From: Pseudomonas protegens
GTDB taxonomy: Bacteria; Pseudomonadota; Gammaproteobacteria; Pseudomonadales; Pseudomonadaceae
Reading direction: 5' to 3'
Assembly (NCBI RefSeq): GCF_003732485.1
Contig: NZ_MOAK01000086.1
Location: forward strand, 1-64,000
DNA length: 64,000 nucleotides
The translations under genes were made by a program, and so were the position numbers. The notes beneath the pieces are model-generated. The model had not been told where the DNA came from, did not search any database, and saw only the letters and a program-made list of their open reading frames with translations. Each line of letters opens with the position of its first letter. The first letter of the stretch is position 1. This document shows, piece after piece, positions 53,679 to 62,845 of the stretch.

Positions 53679-55132
53679 CAGCGGTCTCCCTGCTTGTCCA
53701 GGTGCTCACGGGCCAGATCATGCAGCGACCGGGCGGCGGGTTTTGGCGCGCTGTGGTTCTGCGTCCAGGGGCCGACCTTGCTCGGGGTGAGGGCGCGCAG
53801 TCGGGTGGCGGCCAGGGTGAACAGGCGATACAGGGTCGGCGAGCTATTGAGGCGGGCCCAGGCGTTCCAGATGAAACGTTCCTTGCGCGAGTACTTGCTG
53901 CCCTGGCCGCGCATCACTTGATGCGGGCTGTCCGGGGCCTTGACGTTTTCTTCCCGCAGTCGGCGCAGCAGCGCCGGGATCGGGATCTTCACTGGGCAGA
54001 CTTCGCCACAGGCGCCGCACAGTGACGAGGCGCTGGGGTGATCCGGCACCTTGGCCAGGCCCACCATGTGCGGGGTGATGATCTTGCCGATCGGCCCCGG
54101 GTAGACCTCGCCGTAGGTGTGGCCGCCGACCCGGGTGTAGACCGGGCAGTGGTTCATGCAGGCGCCGCAACGGATGCAGTTCAGGGTCTGGCGCAGTTCG
54201 CTGTCGGCAAACGCCTGGCTGCGGCCGTTGTCCAGCAGCACCAAGTGCACTTCCTGGGGGCCGTCCAACTCATGCTCTTTGCGCGGGCCGGAGATCATGT
54301 TGACGTAGGTGGTGATGGGCTGGCCCAGGGCCGAGCGGGTCAGCAGCGAAAGCAGCGGCACCACGTCCCGCAGGTTCTCGACGACTTTCTCGATCCCGGT
54401 GACGGCGATGTGCACTGGCGGCACGGTGGTGGACATGCGCCCGTTGCCTTCGTTTTCCACCAGTAGCAGGGTGCCGGTCTCGGCCACGGCAAAATTGACG
54501 CCGGAGACGCCGATATCGGCTTCGAAGAATTTCTGCCGCAAGACCTTGCGACCGATCTGAATGAGTTGGTCAACGTCCTTGGTGTACTCCACGCCGAGTT
54601 TGTCGTGGAACAAGGACGCGACCTGACCGGCATTCTTGTGGATCGCCGGCATAATGATGTGTGAAGGCTTCTCGTGGTCGAGCTGGACGATGAACTCGCC
54701 CATGTCCGACTCAAGGCATTCAATGCCTTGTTCAGCGAGGACATGGTTCATTTCCATCTCTTCGCTGACCATCGATTTGCCCTTGATCACTTGCCGCGCC
54801 TCGTGAGCGCGGATGATCGAGAGGACGATGCCATTGGCCTCGTCCACCGTTTCCGCCCAGTGCACTGTCACACCGTTGCGGGTCAGGTTCTGTTCCAGGC
54901 GCTCGAGCAGGTCGGGCAGCTTGGATAACGCCCGGGCGCGAATCGCATTGCCCAGGGCGCGCAGGTGTTCTCTTTCGTGGGCATCGCTGAACGAGGCCGC
55001 ACGCTTGGCCATGAGTGAATCCATGGCGCTGCGAAAGTTGTTTCGCAGCTGTTGGTCACCCAGGGCTTGGTGGGCCCGGGTGCGAAAATCGTCCGCCAGC
55101 GTCGTGGTCGGAATCAGCTCTGGGGTGCTCAT
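53678..55132 (-). CDS. lutB: lactate utilisation iron-sulfur protein B
   Basis: 484 aa. LUD domain (about 70-310, ADIGVSGVNFAVAETGTLLLVENEGN in parts) followed by 4Fe-4S motifs CIRCGACMNHCPV and CGACGEVCPV and a C-terminal DUF3390 helix. Matches YkgF/LldF. The start at 55132 overlaps the lutA stop (ATGA); the longer upstream frame only shadows lutA. Confidence 0.93.
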   Translation of the reverse strand: MSTPELIPTTTLADDFRTRAHQALGDQQLRNNFRSAMDSLMAKRAASFSDAHEREHLRALGNAIRARALSKLPDLLERLEQNLTRNGVTVHWAETVDEANGIVLSIIRAHEARQVIKGKSMVSEEMEMNHVLAEQGIECLESDMGEFIVQLDHEKPSHIIMPAIHKNAGQVASLFHDKLGVEYTKDVDQLIQIGRKVLRQKFFEADIGVSGVNFAVAETGTLLLVENEGNGRMSTTVPPVHIAVTGIEKVVENLRDVVPLLSLLTRSALGQPITTYVNMISGPRKEHELDGPQEVHLVLLDNGRSQAFADSELRQTLNCIRCGACMNHCPVYTRVGGHTYGEVYPGPIGKIITPHMVGLAKVPDHPSASSLCGACGEVCPVKIPIPALLRRLREENVKAPDSPHQVMRGQGSKYSRKERFIWNAWARLNSSPTLYRLFTLAATRLRALTPSKVGPWTQNHSAPKPAARSLHDLAREHLDKQGDR

Positions 55133-55953
55133 TGCGCACCTCCAGTACGTTGCCAGAGGAAGCTCGCCAGGTGTTGGCCGCGCAATGCCTCTTGTTGTTT
55201 CTCCAGGGCGCCGTTGATGTTCATCAGGCAGCCGCAATCGGCACTCAGTACCTGGTGGGCGCCGGATTCTTTCAGCGCCCGGGTCTTGTCCGCGACCATG
55301 GCGCCGGAGATGTCCGGCATTCGGACGCTGAAAGTCCCGCCAAAGCCACAGCATTCGCTTTCGTGGCTGTGTTCTACCCGTTCCACGTTGCTCAGCTGTG
55401 ACAGCAACTCACGGCCGTGCAGGTGGGTGTTCATTTCCCGGCGTGCCGAGCAGGAGGTGTGCAAGGCCACCTTGACCGGAGCGCCGCTGTCCTTGAGCTG
55501 CACCTTGCACACGTGCAGGAGGAACTCGGCCAGTTCAAAGGTGCGGGCAGCCAAGGCCTGCACCTGTTTCAGCGTTTCGGGCTCGTCCTTGAACAAGTCC
55601 GCGTAATGCTCGCGCAGCATGCCTGCGCAGGAACCCGACGGCACCACCACCGGATAGTCGCCGGCAAACAGCGCCAGTTGCGAGCGGGCCACGGTGCGCG
55701 CCTGTTCGGTGTAACCCGAGGTGTAGGCCGGTTGTCCGCAGCAGCTTTGCCCTTGCGGGTACTCCACGCGAATGCCTTCGCGCTCCAGCAGGTGAATCGC
55801 GTCCATCCCGGCTTCGGGATAGAACAGGTCGACCACGCAGGTGCCGAACAGGTAGACCCGCGCCGGCTTCGCGCTGGGGTACTGCCGGGGTTCGGCTAGC
55901 GGCGGTGCGACACGGGTCGCATTGGGCACCGCGTTGTAGAAAAGCTCGCTCAT
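55129..55953 (-). CDS. lutA: lactate utilisation protein A (CCG-domain Fe-S protein)
   Basis: 274 aa with two CCG domains (QSCCGQPAYTSGY near residue 90, ESECCGFGGTFSVRMPDIS near 200), binding a 4Fe-4S cluster, as in YkgE/LldE. The N-terminus is about 30 residues longer than the minimal family start (VYLFGTCVVDLFYPEAG); an internal start is possible. 151 bases downstream of lldP. Confidence 0.92.
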   Translation of the reverse strand: MSELFYNAVPNATRVAPPLAEPRQYPSAKPARVYLFGTCVVDLFYPEAGMDAIHLLEREGIRVEYPQGQSCCGQPAYTSGYTEQARTVARSQLALFAGDYPVVVPSGSCAGMLREHYADLFKDEPETLKQVQALAARTFELAEFLLHVCKVQLKDSGAPVKVALHTSCSARREMNTHLHGRELLSQLSNVERVEHSHESECCGFGGTFSVRMPDISGAMVADKTRALKESGAHQVLSADCGCLMNINGALEKQQEALRGQHLASFLWQRTGGAQ

Positions 55954-56104
55954 CAGGCGTGTCTCCGGGTGGTCCCGGTTATTCGTCCGTCGCGGCGGCT
56001 GAAAGATAAACCAGCAAGCTTTCAGCAGCCTTGCAGACCGGGTGGTGAATGACTGACGCCGCGGGTGAGGGCGGCGTCGGTTCCATCGGTGTCGCAGGTG
56101 TTGC

Positions 56105-57799
56105 TTAGTGCACCAGCATGCCGGTGAACCAGTAGGCCTGGGCCAGGGTGATCAGACCGACAATAGTGGCAAAGAACAGACTGTGCTTAAGGGTGAAGCG
56201 GAACAGGTCGGATTCCTTGCCCACCAGGCCGGTGGCGGCGCAGGCCACGGCGATCGATTGCGGCGAGATCATCTTGCCGGTCACGCCGCCACTGGTGTTG
56301 GCCGCGACCAGCAGGGTGTCATTGACCCCGATCTGGTGCGCGGTGGTGGCCTGCAGCGAACTGAACAGGGCGTTGGACGAGGTATCGGAACCGGTGAGGA
56401 ACACCCCGAGCCAGCCCAGGAACGGCGAGAAGAACGGGAATGCTGCGCCGGTGGCAGCCAGGACCAGGGCCATGGTCGAAGACATGCCCGAGTAGTTGGT
56501 GACGAAGGCGAACGCCAGCACCATGCCGATGGACAGGATCGGCCAGCGCAGCTCGTAGAAGGTCTCTTTCAAAGTGGTCAGACCAGTTTTGAAATTGATC
56601 TTCAGTACCAGCATGGAGACCAGCGCAGAGAAAAAGATCGCTGTGCCGGTGGCGGAGATCGGGTCGAGCTTGAATACCGCCGGGATGGCGGTGGGTGTGG
56701 TCACGATCGGCGCCATCTTGATCACCAGCTGATCCAGATGCGGGATGGCGAAGTTGAACACCCAGCCGTACATCGAGCCGCCAGCCGCGAACATCGCCTT
56801 GAAGGGCTTGAGGGTCCAGATGGTCACCAGCACGGTGAGGATCAGGAACGGCGACCAGGCCTTGAAGATCTGCCCCAGGCTGTAGGGTGAAGCGACGGTA
56901 TTGCGTGGCTGACCGAAGCCGCCGGCGCTGGCGGTCACGGCAGCGCTGGAGGTGGCACCGGCGATCTGCGCACCGGCGGTGCGCTTGGGCTGCCAGATTT
57001 TCAGGAACAGGGTCAGGGAGATCAGGCTGGCCAGGGCCGAGGTGATGTCCGGCAGTTCCGGGCCGATGAAGTTCGAGGTGAAGTACTGGGTGATGGCGAA
57101 ACTCAGGCCGGCCACCAGTGCGGCGGGCCAGGTCTCTTTGACGCCACGCATGCCGTCCATCATGAACACCAGCCAGAACGGCACGAACAGCGACAGCAGC
57201 GGCAGCTGGCGGCCGGTCATGGCGCCGATCTTGAAGGCGTCGATGCCCGTCACCTGGCCGGCAACGATGATCGGAATCCCCAGGGCGCCGAAGGCCACGG
57301 GTGCGGTGTTGGCGATCAGGCACAGGCCGGCGGCGTACAGTGGGTTGAAGCCCAGGCCCACCAGCAGGGCGGCGGTGATCGCCACTGGCGCACCGAAGCC
57401 TGCCGCACCTTCGAGGAAGGCGCCGAAGCAGAAGCCGATCAGCAGCACTTGCAGGCGCTGGTCGTCGGTGATCGACAGCACCGAGCTGCGGATGATTTCA
57501 AACTGGCCGCTCTTCACGGTCAGTTTGTAGAGGAATACAGCGGCGACAATGATCCAGGCGATGGGCCACAGACCGTAGGCAAATCCATAGCCAGCGGCAG
57601 CGAAGGCCATGTCGGCGGGCATCTTGAAGGCGAAGATCGCCACCAGGATCGACAGGGCCAGGGTGATACTCCCGGCGACGTGTCCTTTGAGACGGAACAC
57701 GGCCAGAGCCAGGAAGAAGAACACGATCGGGATAACGGCGGCGAGGGCGGACAGGCCGAGGCTGCCAAGCGGGCTATAGAGCTGTTGCCAGGTTTGCAT
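56105..57799 (-). CDS. lldP: L-lactate permease
   Basis: 564 aa, 12-14 membrane helices, family LctP. The N-terminal [20 protein letters not shown] and [20 protein letters not shown] (substrate path) and the C-terminal [14 protein letters not shown] are diagnostic. Proton-coupled uptake of lactate (and often glycolate). First gene of the leftward operon, preceded by the LldR operator. Confidence 0.95.
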   Translation of the reverse strand: MQTWQQLYSPLGSLGLSALAAVIPIVFFFLALAVFRLKGHVAGSITLALSILVAIFAFKMPADMAFAAAGYGFAYGLWPIAWIIVAAVFLYKLTVKSGQFEIIRSSVLSITDDQRLQVLLIGFCFGAFLEGAAGFGAPVAITAALLVGLGFNPLYAAGLCLIANTAPVAFGALGIPIIVAGQVTGIDAFKIGAMTGRQLPLLSLFVPFWLVFMMDGMRGVKETWPAALVAGLSFAITQYFTSNFIGPELPDITSALASLISLTLFLKIWQPKRTAGAQIAGATSSAAVTASAGGFGQPRNTVASPYSLGQIFKAWSPFLILTVLVTIWTLKPFKAMFAAGGSMYGWVFNFAIPHLDQLVIKMAPIVTTPTAIPAVFKLDPISATGTAIFFSALVSMLVLKINFKTGLTTLKETFYELRWPILSIGMVLAFAFVTNYSGMSSTMALVLAATGAAFPFFSPFLGWLGVFLTGSDTSSNALFSSLQATTAHQIGVNDTLLVAANTSGGVTGKMISPQSIAVACAATGLVGKESDLFRFTLKHSLFFATIVGLITLAQAYWFTGMLVH

Positions 57800-57847
57800 A
57801 ATGGGGTGGCCCCTAATTGTTGTTGGTCAGGCACTGCTAGCGTCTTG

Positions 57848-57870
57848 GTAAATTGGTAAGACCAATTTAC
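57848..57870. promoter_or_regulatory. LldR operator
   Basis: GTAAATTGGT-AAG-ACCAATTTAC is a perfect 10+3+10 palindrome. Its AATTGGT-N3-ACCAATT core matches the known sites of LldR/PdhR-type FCD regulators. It lies 49 bases upstream of lldP and about 190 bases from lldR. Repression of lldP-lutABC-dld lifted by lactate is expected. Confidence 0.88.
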
Positions 57871-58060
57871 AAGCGCTGTTGGCTAGGGTAAAAGCCTTGT
57901 GCGTGGTGTGTCAATTTGCCGCCCTAAAACTTTTGTCGAATGCGCTATGGCGCGGGCATCTGATCGGTGCAAAAGGCTTCGTTCTGCTAGGTGTTGGCGC
58001 GCCGTGAATAGGCCAGAATAGAGCCCCCCGGCGAAGGGTCGGGAGGGTGGAGAGTGAGTT

Positions 58061-58828
58061 ATGGGGTTTGATCAGATACGCCAGCGCCGTTTGTCCGACG
58101 ATATTGTCGAGCGTCTGGAAGGGATGATTCTTGAAGGCACCTTGAAGGCTGGCGAGCGGCTGCCGGCCGAGCGTGCCCTGGCCGAGCAGTTCGGTGTCTC
58201 CCGGCCCTCACTGCGCGAGGCGATCCAGAAGCTCACGGCCAAGGGGCTGCTGATCAGCCGCCAGGGTGGCGGCAACTATGTGGTGGAATCCCTGGGCTCG
58301 ACCTTCAGCGATCCGTTGCTGCACCTGCTGGAAAACAACACCGATGCCCAGCGCGACCTGCTGGAATTCCGGCATACCCTGGAAGCTTCCTGTGCTTATT
58401 ACGCGGCGCTGCGGGCGACGGTAGTGGATCGCGAGCGGCTGACTCAGGCCTTCGAGGAGTTGCAGGATTGTTATTCCCGTTCCGACGATGTCAGCCGTAT
58501 CGAGGAGGGCGCGGCGGATGCCAAGTTCCACCTGGCAATTGCCGAGGCCAGCCATAACGCGGTGCTGCTGCACACCATCCGCGGGCTGTTCGATCTGCTC
58601 AAGCGCAACGTGGTGACCAACATCGGCGGCATGTACAAGCAGCGCACGGAAACCCGCGACATGCTGATCAGCCAGCACCGTGACCTGTACCTGGCGATTA
58701 TCGAAGGGCGAGCGGAGGATGCGCGGGAAATTTCCAGCCGGCACATTCTCTATGTGCAGGAAGTGCTCGAAGAAGTGCGTCAGGAAGTACAGCGAGTGGC
58801 CCGGGCCGAGCGGCGTAAGGGCATCTAA
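58061..58828 (+). CDS. lldR: GntR/FCD-family lactate regulator
   Basis: 255 aa. GntR winged helix (about 8-75, GERLPAERALAEQFGVSRPSLREAIQKL in parts) and FCD effector domain (about 90-235, with metal-binding DAKFHLAIAEASHN and the later HRDLYLAIIEGR). Divergent from lldP with the palindrome between. Effector L- or D-lactate by family. REP pair follows. Confidence 0.92.
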   Translation: MGFDQIRQRRLSDDIVERLEGMILEGTLKAGERLPAERALAEQFGVSRPSLREAIQKLTAKGLLISRQGGGNYVVESLGSTFSDPLLHLLENNTDAQRDLLEFRHTLEASCAYYAALRATVVDRERLTQAFEELQDCYSRSDDVSRIEEGAADAKFHLAIAEASHNAVLLHTIRGLFDLLKRNVVTNIGGMYKQRTETRDMLISQHRDLYLAIIEGRAEDAREISSRHILYVQEVLEEVRQEVQRVARAERRKGI

Positions 58829-58833
58829 TGCAA

Positions 58834-58887
58834 ATCGCCGGCAGCCGGCTCCTACCTGGGTGCTGTAGGAGCCGGCTTGCCGGCGAT
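58834..58887. repeat. REP pair (REPIN)
   Basis: ATCGCCGGCAGCCGGCTCCTAC and GTAGGAGCCGGCTTGCCGGC(GAT) face each other across an 8-base spacer, between the convergent lldR and smpB genes, where the hairpin may also stop transcription. Confidence 0.8.
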
Positions 58888-58908
58888 AGCGACCTCAAGG
58901 CAGGAAGA

Positions 58909-59391
58909 TCAGTCTTCCTTGCCCTTGGTCCGCACCGCACGCTGTAGCTCGCGATCGGAATCGCGCTCGCGTTCGGTATGACGCTTGTCGTATTCCTTCT
59001 TGCCCTTGCCCAGTGCGATTTCACACTTGACCAGATGCTTGCTCCAGTAGAGCGAAAGGCACACGCAGGCGTAACCCTTCTGCTGCACGGCGGCAAACAG
59101 CTTTTCCAGCTCTCGCTGGTTGAGCAGCAGCTTGCGCGAGCGCGTCGGGTCGGCGATGACGTGGGTGCTGGCGGTGGTCAATGGCGTGAAGTGGCTGCCG
59201 AGCAACCAGGCTTCACCATCCTTGAGCAGCACATAACTGTCGACCAGCTGTGCCTTGCCTGCACGCAGACTCTTTACTTCCCAGCCGGCCAGGACCATGC
59301 CAGCCTCGAACCGATGTTCGATGAAGTAATCGTGACGCGCCTTTTTATTTTGCGCGATGGTCCCTGTTGGGTGTTTCTTCTGTTTAGCCAT
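58909..59391 (-). CDS. smpB: SsrA-binding protein
   Basis: 160 aa, full length. OB-fold with [21 protein letters not shown] and the [19 protein letters not shown] strand; basic C-terminal tail [20 protein letters not shown] that enters the ribosomal mRNA channel. Partner of the tmRNA encoded 9 kb away in this window. Confidence 0.97.
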   Translation of the reverse strand: MAKQKKHPTGTIAQNKKARHDYFIEHRFEAGMVLAGWEVKSLRAGKAQLVDSYVLLKDGEAWLLGSHFTPLTTASTHVIADPTRSRKLLLNQRELEKLFAAVQQKGYACVCLSLYWSKHLVKCEIALGKGKKEYDKRHTERERDSDRELQRAVRTKGKED

Positions 59392-59508
59392 AGGGGCGGC
59401 ATTATAGGGAGTTGCGCGCGCGTCGGCTACGGTGACGCGGCGTGCTTGAGCAGGTTGATTGAATCCCGGACAATGCGGCCTCTTTTTTTTCGGTTGGGCG
59501 CGTTAACG

Positions 59509-60912
59509 ATGTCGACAGACAGGGTCTCTGTCCACGGCGGCTGGGCAAGCCGCTGGGTCTTTATACTCGCTGCAACTGGTTCGGCCGTGGGCCTGGGGAG
59601 CATCTGGAAATTCCCCTACATGGTCGGCGTCTATGGTGGTGGTGCCTTTGTCCTGGTGTTTCTGGCGTGCATTGCGCTGATCGGGTTGCCGGTGATGCTG
59701 GCCGAAACCCTGATCGGTCGCCGCGCGCGGCAAAGCCCGGCGAATGCCCTGAAGGCGCTGGCCCTGGAGGCCGGGCATTCGGCCAGGTGGTCCTGGGGCG
59801 CCTTTGCCGGAATGATCACGGCGCTGCTGATTCTCTCTTTCTATAGTGTGGTGGGTGGTTGGTCCCTGGACTACATCATTGACATGGGGCGTGGCGATTT
59901 TCAGGGTGTCACGGCGGATCAGGTCGGTGTCTATTTCTCCGCGGTGACGGCCGACCCTTGGCGCCTGACGCTGTGGCACACGCTGTTCATGCTGTTGTCG
60001 GCGCTGGTGATTGCCAAGGGCGTGGTGGCCGGGCTTGAGCGCAGCCTGCGGATCATGATGCCGCTGCTGTTTGTGATGCTGCTGGTGCTGTTGGGCTACA
60101 GCATGACCACCGGGCACTTCATGCAGGGCCTGCACTTCATGTTCGACTTCAGCCTGGAACGCTTGCTGGATGGGCTGTTGCCGGCCATGGGGCATGCGTT
60201 CTTTTCCCTCAGCGTGGGGGTCGGTTCGATCATGATCTACGGCGCCTATATGCCCAAGCATTCGTCCCTGGCCGGCACTGTGGTCGGGGTGGCCTTGCTG
60301 GATACCTTCGTTTCTCTGGTGGCGGGCATGGCCCTGTTTCCCATTGTGTTCGCCGCCGGGCTAAACCCTAGCGAGGGGCCGGGGCTGATGTTTATCAGCC
60401 TGCCGTTCGCCTTCGGCAATGTGGCGTTCGGCCAGCTTATGGGCGTAGTGTTCTTTATCCTGGTGGCGATTGCTGCCTGGAGTTCGGCCATTTCCCTGTT
60501 GGAGCCAATGGTGGCTTATCTCGTCGAGAGGACTAAAATCCGCCGCGGCTGGGTGACTTTCTGGCTGGCGTTCAGTTGCTGGTTCGTGGGATTGGGAACA
60601 GTGTTTTCCTTCAACATCTGGCAGCAGGCCAAATTCTTCGTGAACGAAGGCGGTGTTTTTCATCTCTATCGATGGGGCGCGGCCGGCGGTCTGGATTTCT
60701 TTGGCGTGATCGACTTTTTCACCTCGCGGATCATGTTGCCTCTTGGCGGTTTGTGCTTCGTGGTATTTGCAGGTTGGGTGATGGGCCGTGAGGCAGTTCG
60801 TGATGAGCTGTCGTTGCGTAGCCCGCTGTTGTTCGCCCTGGCCTTGTTTTTGATGCGCTATGTGGCGCCCGTCGGCATTCTTGTGGTGTTTGCCGCCCAG
60901 TTGTGGAAATGA
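59509..60912 (+). CDS. sodium-dependent transporter, SNF/NSS family
   Basis: 467 aa, 11-12 membrane helices. TM1 signature WVFILAATGSAVGLGSIWKFPYMVG (in two parts: AATGSAVGLGSIWKFPY) is the sodium- and substrate-binding unwound helix of LeuT-type transporters. Likely imports an amino acid or similar compound. ATG 59509 begins 16 residues before TM1; the upstream frame is a shadow of smpB. Confidence 0.9.
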   Translation: MSTDRVSVHGGWASRWVFILAATGSAVGLGSIWKFPYMVGVYGGGAFVLVFLACIALIGLPVMLAETLIGRRARQSPANALKALALEAGHSARWSWGAFAGMITALLILSFYSVVGGWSLDYIIDMGRGDFQGVTADQVGVYFSAVTADPWRLTLWHTLFMLLSALVIAKGVVAGLERSLRIMMPLLFVMLLVLLGYSMTTGHFMQGLHFMFDFSLERLLDGLLPAMGHAFFSLSVGVGSIMIYGAYMPKHSSLAGTVVGVALLDTFVSLVAGMALFPIVFAAGLNPSEGPGLMFISLPFAFGNVAFGQLMGVVFFILVAIAAWSSAISLLEPMVAYLVERTKIRRGWVTFWLAFSCWFVGLGTVFSFNIWQQAKFFVNEGGVFHLYRWGAAGGLDFFGVIDFFTSRIMLPLGGLCFVVFAGWVMGREAVRDELSLRSPLLFALALFLMRYVAPVGILVVFAAQLWK

Positions 60913-60919
60913 AGCTCAC

Positions 60920-61354
60920 ATGACGACCCATATTCAACGTTCGGCCCTTTTGCCCTATCCGGCGCAGTTCCTGTATGACCTGGTCAATGATGTGGCCCGG
61001 TACCCGGAGTTTCTTCCCTGGTGTTCTACTGCCGAGGTGCTGGAAAGCAGTGAAGAGCGGATGCGTGCCAGCCTGGCGGTGGCCAAGGGCGGCATGAGCC
61101 AGCGTTTCATGACCTGCAATACCCTGGTGCCGGGGCAGTCGATCGAGATGAATCTGGAAGAGGGGCCGTTCAATCAACTGCATGGCCTTTGGGTGTTCAA
61201 GCCGTTGGGGGAGAAGGCCTGCAAGATCAGCCTCGATCTGTCGTTCGACTACGCCGGGCCGTTGGTGCGTGCCACCCTGGGGCCTCTGTTCAATCAGGCG
61301 GCCAATACCCTGATGGACGCATTCTGCCAGCGGGCCAAGCAACTGCATGGTTGA
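60920..61354 (+). CDS. ratA: RatA / COQ10-type START-domain protein
   Basis: 144 aa, polyketide cyclase/START-like fold: ALLPYPAQFLYDLVNDVARYPEFLPWC is the hallmark N-terminus (in parts SALLPYPAQFLYDLV, YPEFLPWC). Family members bind ubiquinone, and E. coli RatA was reported to inhibit 70S ribosome association. Adjacent to rnfH and between smpB and bamE, the conserved gammaproteobacterial order. Overlaps rnfH by 8 bases. Confidence 0.93.
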   Translation: MTTHIQRSALLPYPAQFLYDLVNDVARYPEFLPWCSTAEVLESSEERMRASLAVAKGGMSQRFMTCNTLVPGQSIEMNLEEGPFNQLHGLWVFKPLGEKACKISLDLSFDYAGPLVRATLGPLFNQAANTLMDAFCQRAKQLHG

Positions 61355-61661
61355 GCCTCTGATCGCCATCGAGGTGGTTCACGCTGCCGCCGACCGCCAG
61401 GTGCTGGTTAGTGTGCAAGTGCCCCAGGGTTCGACCCTGCGTGCAGCGCTGGAGGCTTCTTCTATAAAGGAGCATTTTAACGAGTTAGATCTGGCGGCGT
61501 GCCCGGTGGGTATCTTCGGAAAGCAGGTATCCGATCCTGGGCAATATGTAGTGCAGGCCGGAGATCGAATTGAAATCTATCGCCCGCTGCTGGCAGATCC
61601 GAAAGAGGTGCGGCGTCTGCGTGCCGCCAAGGCGGCCGAGGCTCGTAAGCGTGAGCAGTGA
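61347..61661 (+). CDS. rnfH: RnfH-family ubiquitin-fold protein
   Basis: 104 aa with a ubiquitin-like beta-grasp: IAIEVVHAAADRQVLVSVQV, GIFGKQVSD and DRIEIYRPLLADPKEVRRLRAAKA. Conserved partner of ratA; function not established. Its start lies inside the ratA 3' end, giving translational coupling. Confidence 0.93.
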   Translation: MVEPLIAIEVVHAAADRQVLVSVQVPQGSTLRAALEASSIKEHFNELDLAACPVGIFGKQVSDPGQYVVQAGDRIEIYRPLLADPKEVRRLRAAKAAEARKREQ

Positions 61662-61679
61662 TCGTTAGCAACAGCCAAT

Positions 61680-61708
61680 AAAAAGCCCGGGCATGCCCGG
61701 GCTTTTTT
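61680..61708. terminator. bidirectional terminator between rnfH and bamE
   Basis: AAAAGCCCGGGCA and TGCCCGGGCTTTT form a symmetrical stem flanked by A and T runs, so it terminates in both directions between convergent genes. Confidence 0.93.
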
Positions 61709-61720
61709 ATTCGCCACAAA

Positions 61721-62248
61721 TTATTGCGGAGAAGTGTCCAGGGGTTCAGGTGTAGGCACTGGTACGGTTTCGACGCCATCCACATCCTTCTGGATCTGGT
61801 CCAGCAACGAGCCTGGCTTGACCGGCTTCTCGGCTTTGGGCTTCTCGGCGTTCTCGGTAGGGGCGGTGACGGTGTTGCCGCTCTCCTTGCCCAGCAGGGC
61901 TTCGTCGCGGCTTACACCGGGCATGAAGTCACCGGCCAAGCTGACCAGTTGGTCGTTACCGTTGAAGATCAGGCTCACGCGTTCCTGTTGGCGTTCACCG
62001 CCACCAGGCTGCAGGCTGTAGAGATAATCCCAGCGATCGGCATGGAACGTGTCGGTCAACAGAGGGTTGCCCATGATAAACCGTACTTGCCGTCGGGTCA
62101 TTCCGGGGCGCAACTGGTCTATCATGTCCTGCGTGACGACATTGCCCTGCTGGATGTCGATTTTGTAAACCCCGGGGAATGAACAACCGGCGAGTGCGAG
62201 CAGTCCCACGAAGGTGAAACTGGTTAGCAAGAGCTTGGTGTTTTGCAT
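61721..62248 (-). CDS. bamE: outer-membrane assembly lipoprotein BamE
   Basis: 175 aa; lipobox LALAGC with lipidated Cys22. The BamE domain (about 30-115) contains [20 protein letters not shown] and [11 protein letters not shown]. Part of the beta-barrel assembly complex at the inner face of the outer membrane. The C-terminal 55 residues are Pro/Lys/Glu-rich, an extension typical of pseudomonads. Divergent from fur (98 bases). Confidence 0.95.
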   Translation of the reverse strand: MQNTKLLLTSFTFVGLLALAGCSFPGVYKIDIQQGNVVTQDMIDQLRPGMTRRQVRFIMGNPLLTDTFHADRWDYLYSLQPGGGERQQERVSLIFNGNDQLVSLAGDFMPGVSRDEALLGKESGNTVTAPTENAEKPKAEKPVKPGSLLDQIQKDVDGVETVPVPTPEPLDTSPQ

Positions 62249-62346
62249 CGGTGGGCGACTTCCACTATCTTGGCTGGGACAACGTAAACCCCGATCATAC
62301 CCGCATTAAGAGAAGCTGCGAAGCAGCATCGGCGAGAAAGCTGACC

Positions 62347-62751
62347 ATGGTTGAAAATAGCGAACTACGTAAAGCCGGCCTTAAAGTGACTCTGCCACGG
62401 GTCAAAATTCTACAAATGCTCGATTCCACCGAGCAGCGGCACATGAGCGCTGAAGATGTCTACAAGGCGCTGATGGAAGCTGGTGAGGATGTGGGTCTGG
62501 CCACGGTTTACCGTGTACTGACTCAATTCGAAGCAGCCGGACTGGTGGTACGCCATAATTTTGATGGCGGTCACGCTGTATTCGAGCTGGCGGATGGCGG
62601 TCACCACGACCATATGGTCAACGTGGAGTCTGGCGAAGTGATCGAATTCTTCGACGAAGAAATCGAAAAGCTTCAGAAGGCGATTGTCGAAAAGCACGGT
62701 TTCGAGTTGGTGGATCACAATCTTGTGCTGTATGTGCGCAAGAAGAAGTAA
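62347..62751 (+). CDS. fur: ferric uptake regulator
   Basis: 134 aa. Winged helix (1-80, AGLKVTLPRVKILQMLDS and ATVYRVLTQFEAAGLV) and metal-binding dimerisation domain (HAVFELADGGHHDHMV). No CxxC structural zinc motif is visible, as in Pseudomonas Fur. ATG 62347 is used by family length; the upstream frame spans the divergent promoter. Global iron-responsive repressor. Confidence 0.96.
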   Translation: MVENSELRKAGLKVTLPRVKILQMLDSTEQRHMSAEDVYKALMEAGEDVGLATVYRVLTQFEAAGLVVRHNFDGGHAVFELADGGHHDHMVNVESGEVIEFFDEEIEKLQKAIVEKHGFELVDHNLVLYVRKKK

Positions 62752-62785
62752 GCCCCTCACGCGACTTTCATAGTCGTGAAACGAT

Positions 62786-62811
62786 CGAAGGCGACCTTAG
62801 GGTCGCCTTCG
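62786..62811. terminator. terminator between fur and recN
   Basis: CGAAGGCGACC pairs with GGTCGCCTTCG around TTAG, followed by TGCTTTG; lies between the convergent genes. Confidence 0.8.
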
Positions 62812-62845
62812 TGCTTTGTGCCTATATAAAAGCAGCGCTTGAGAC

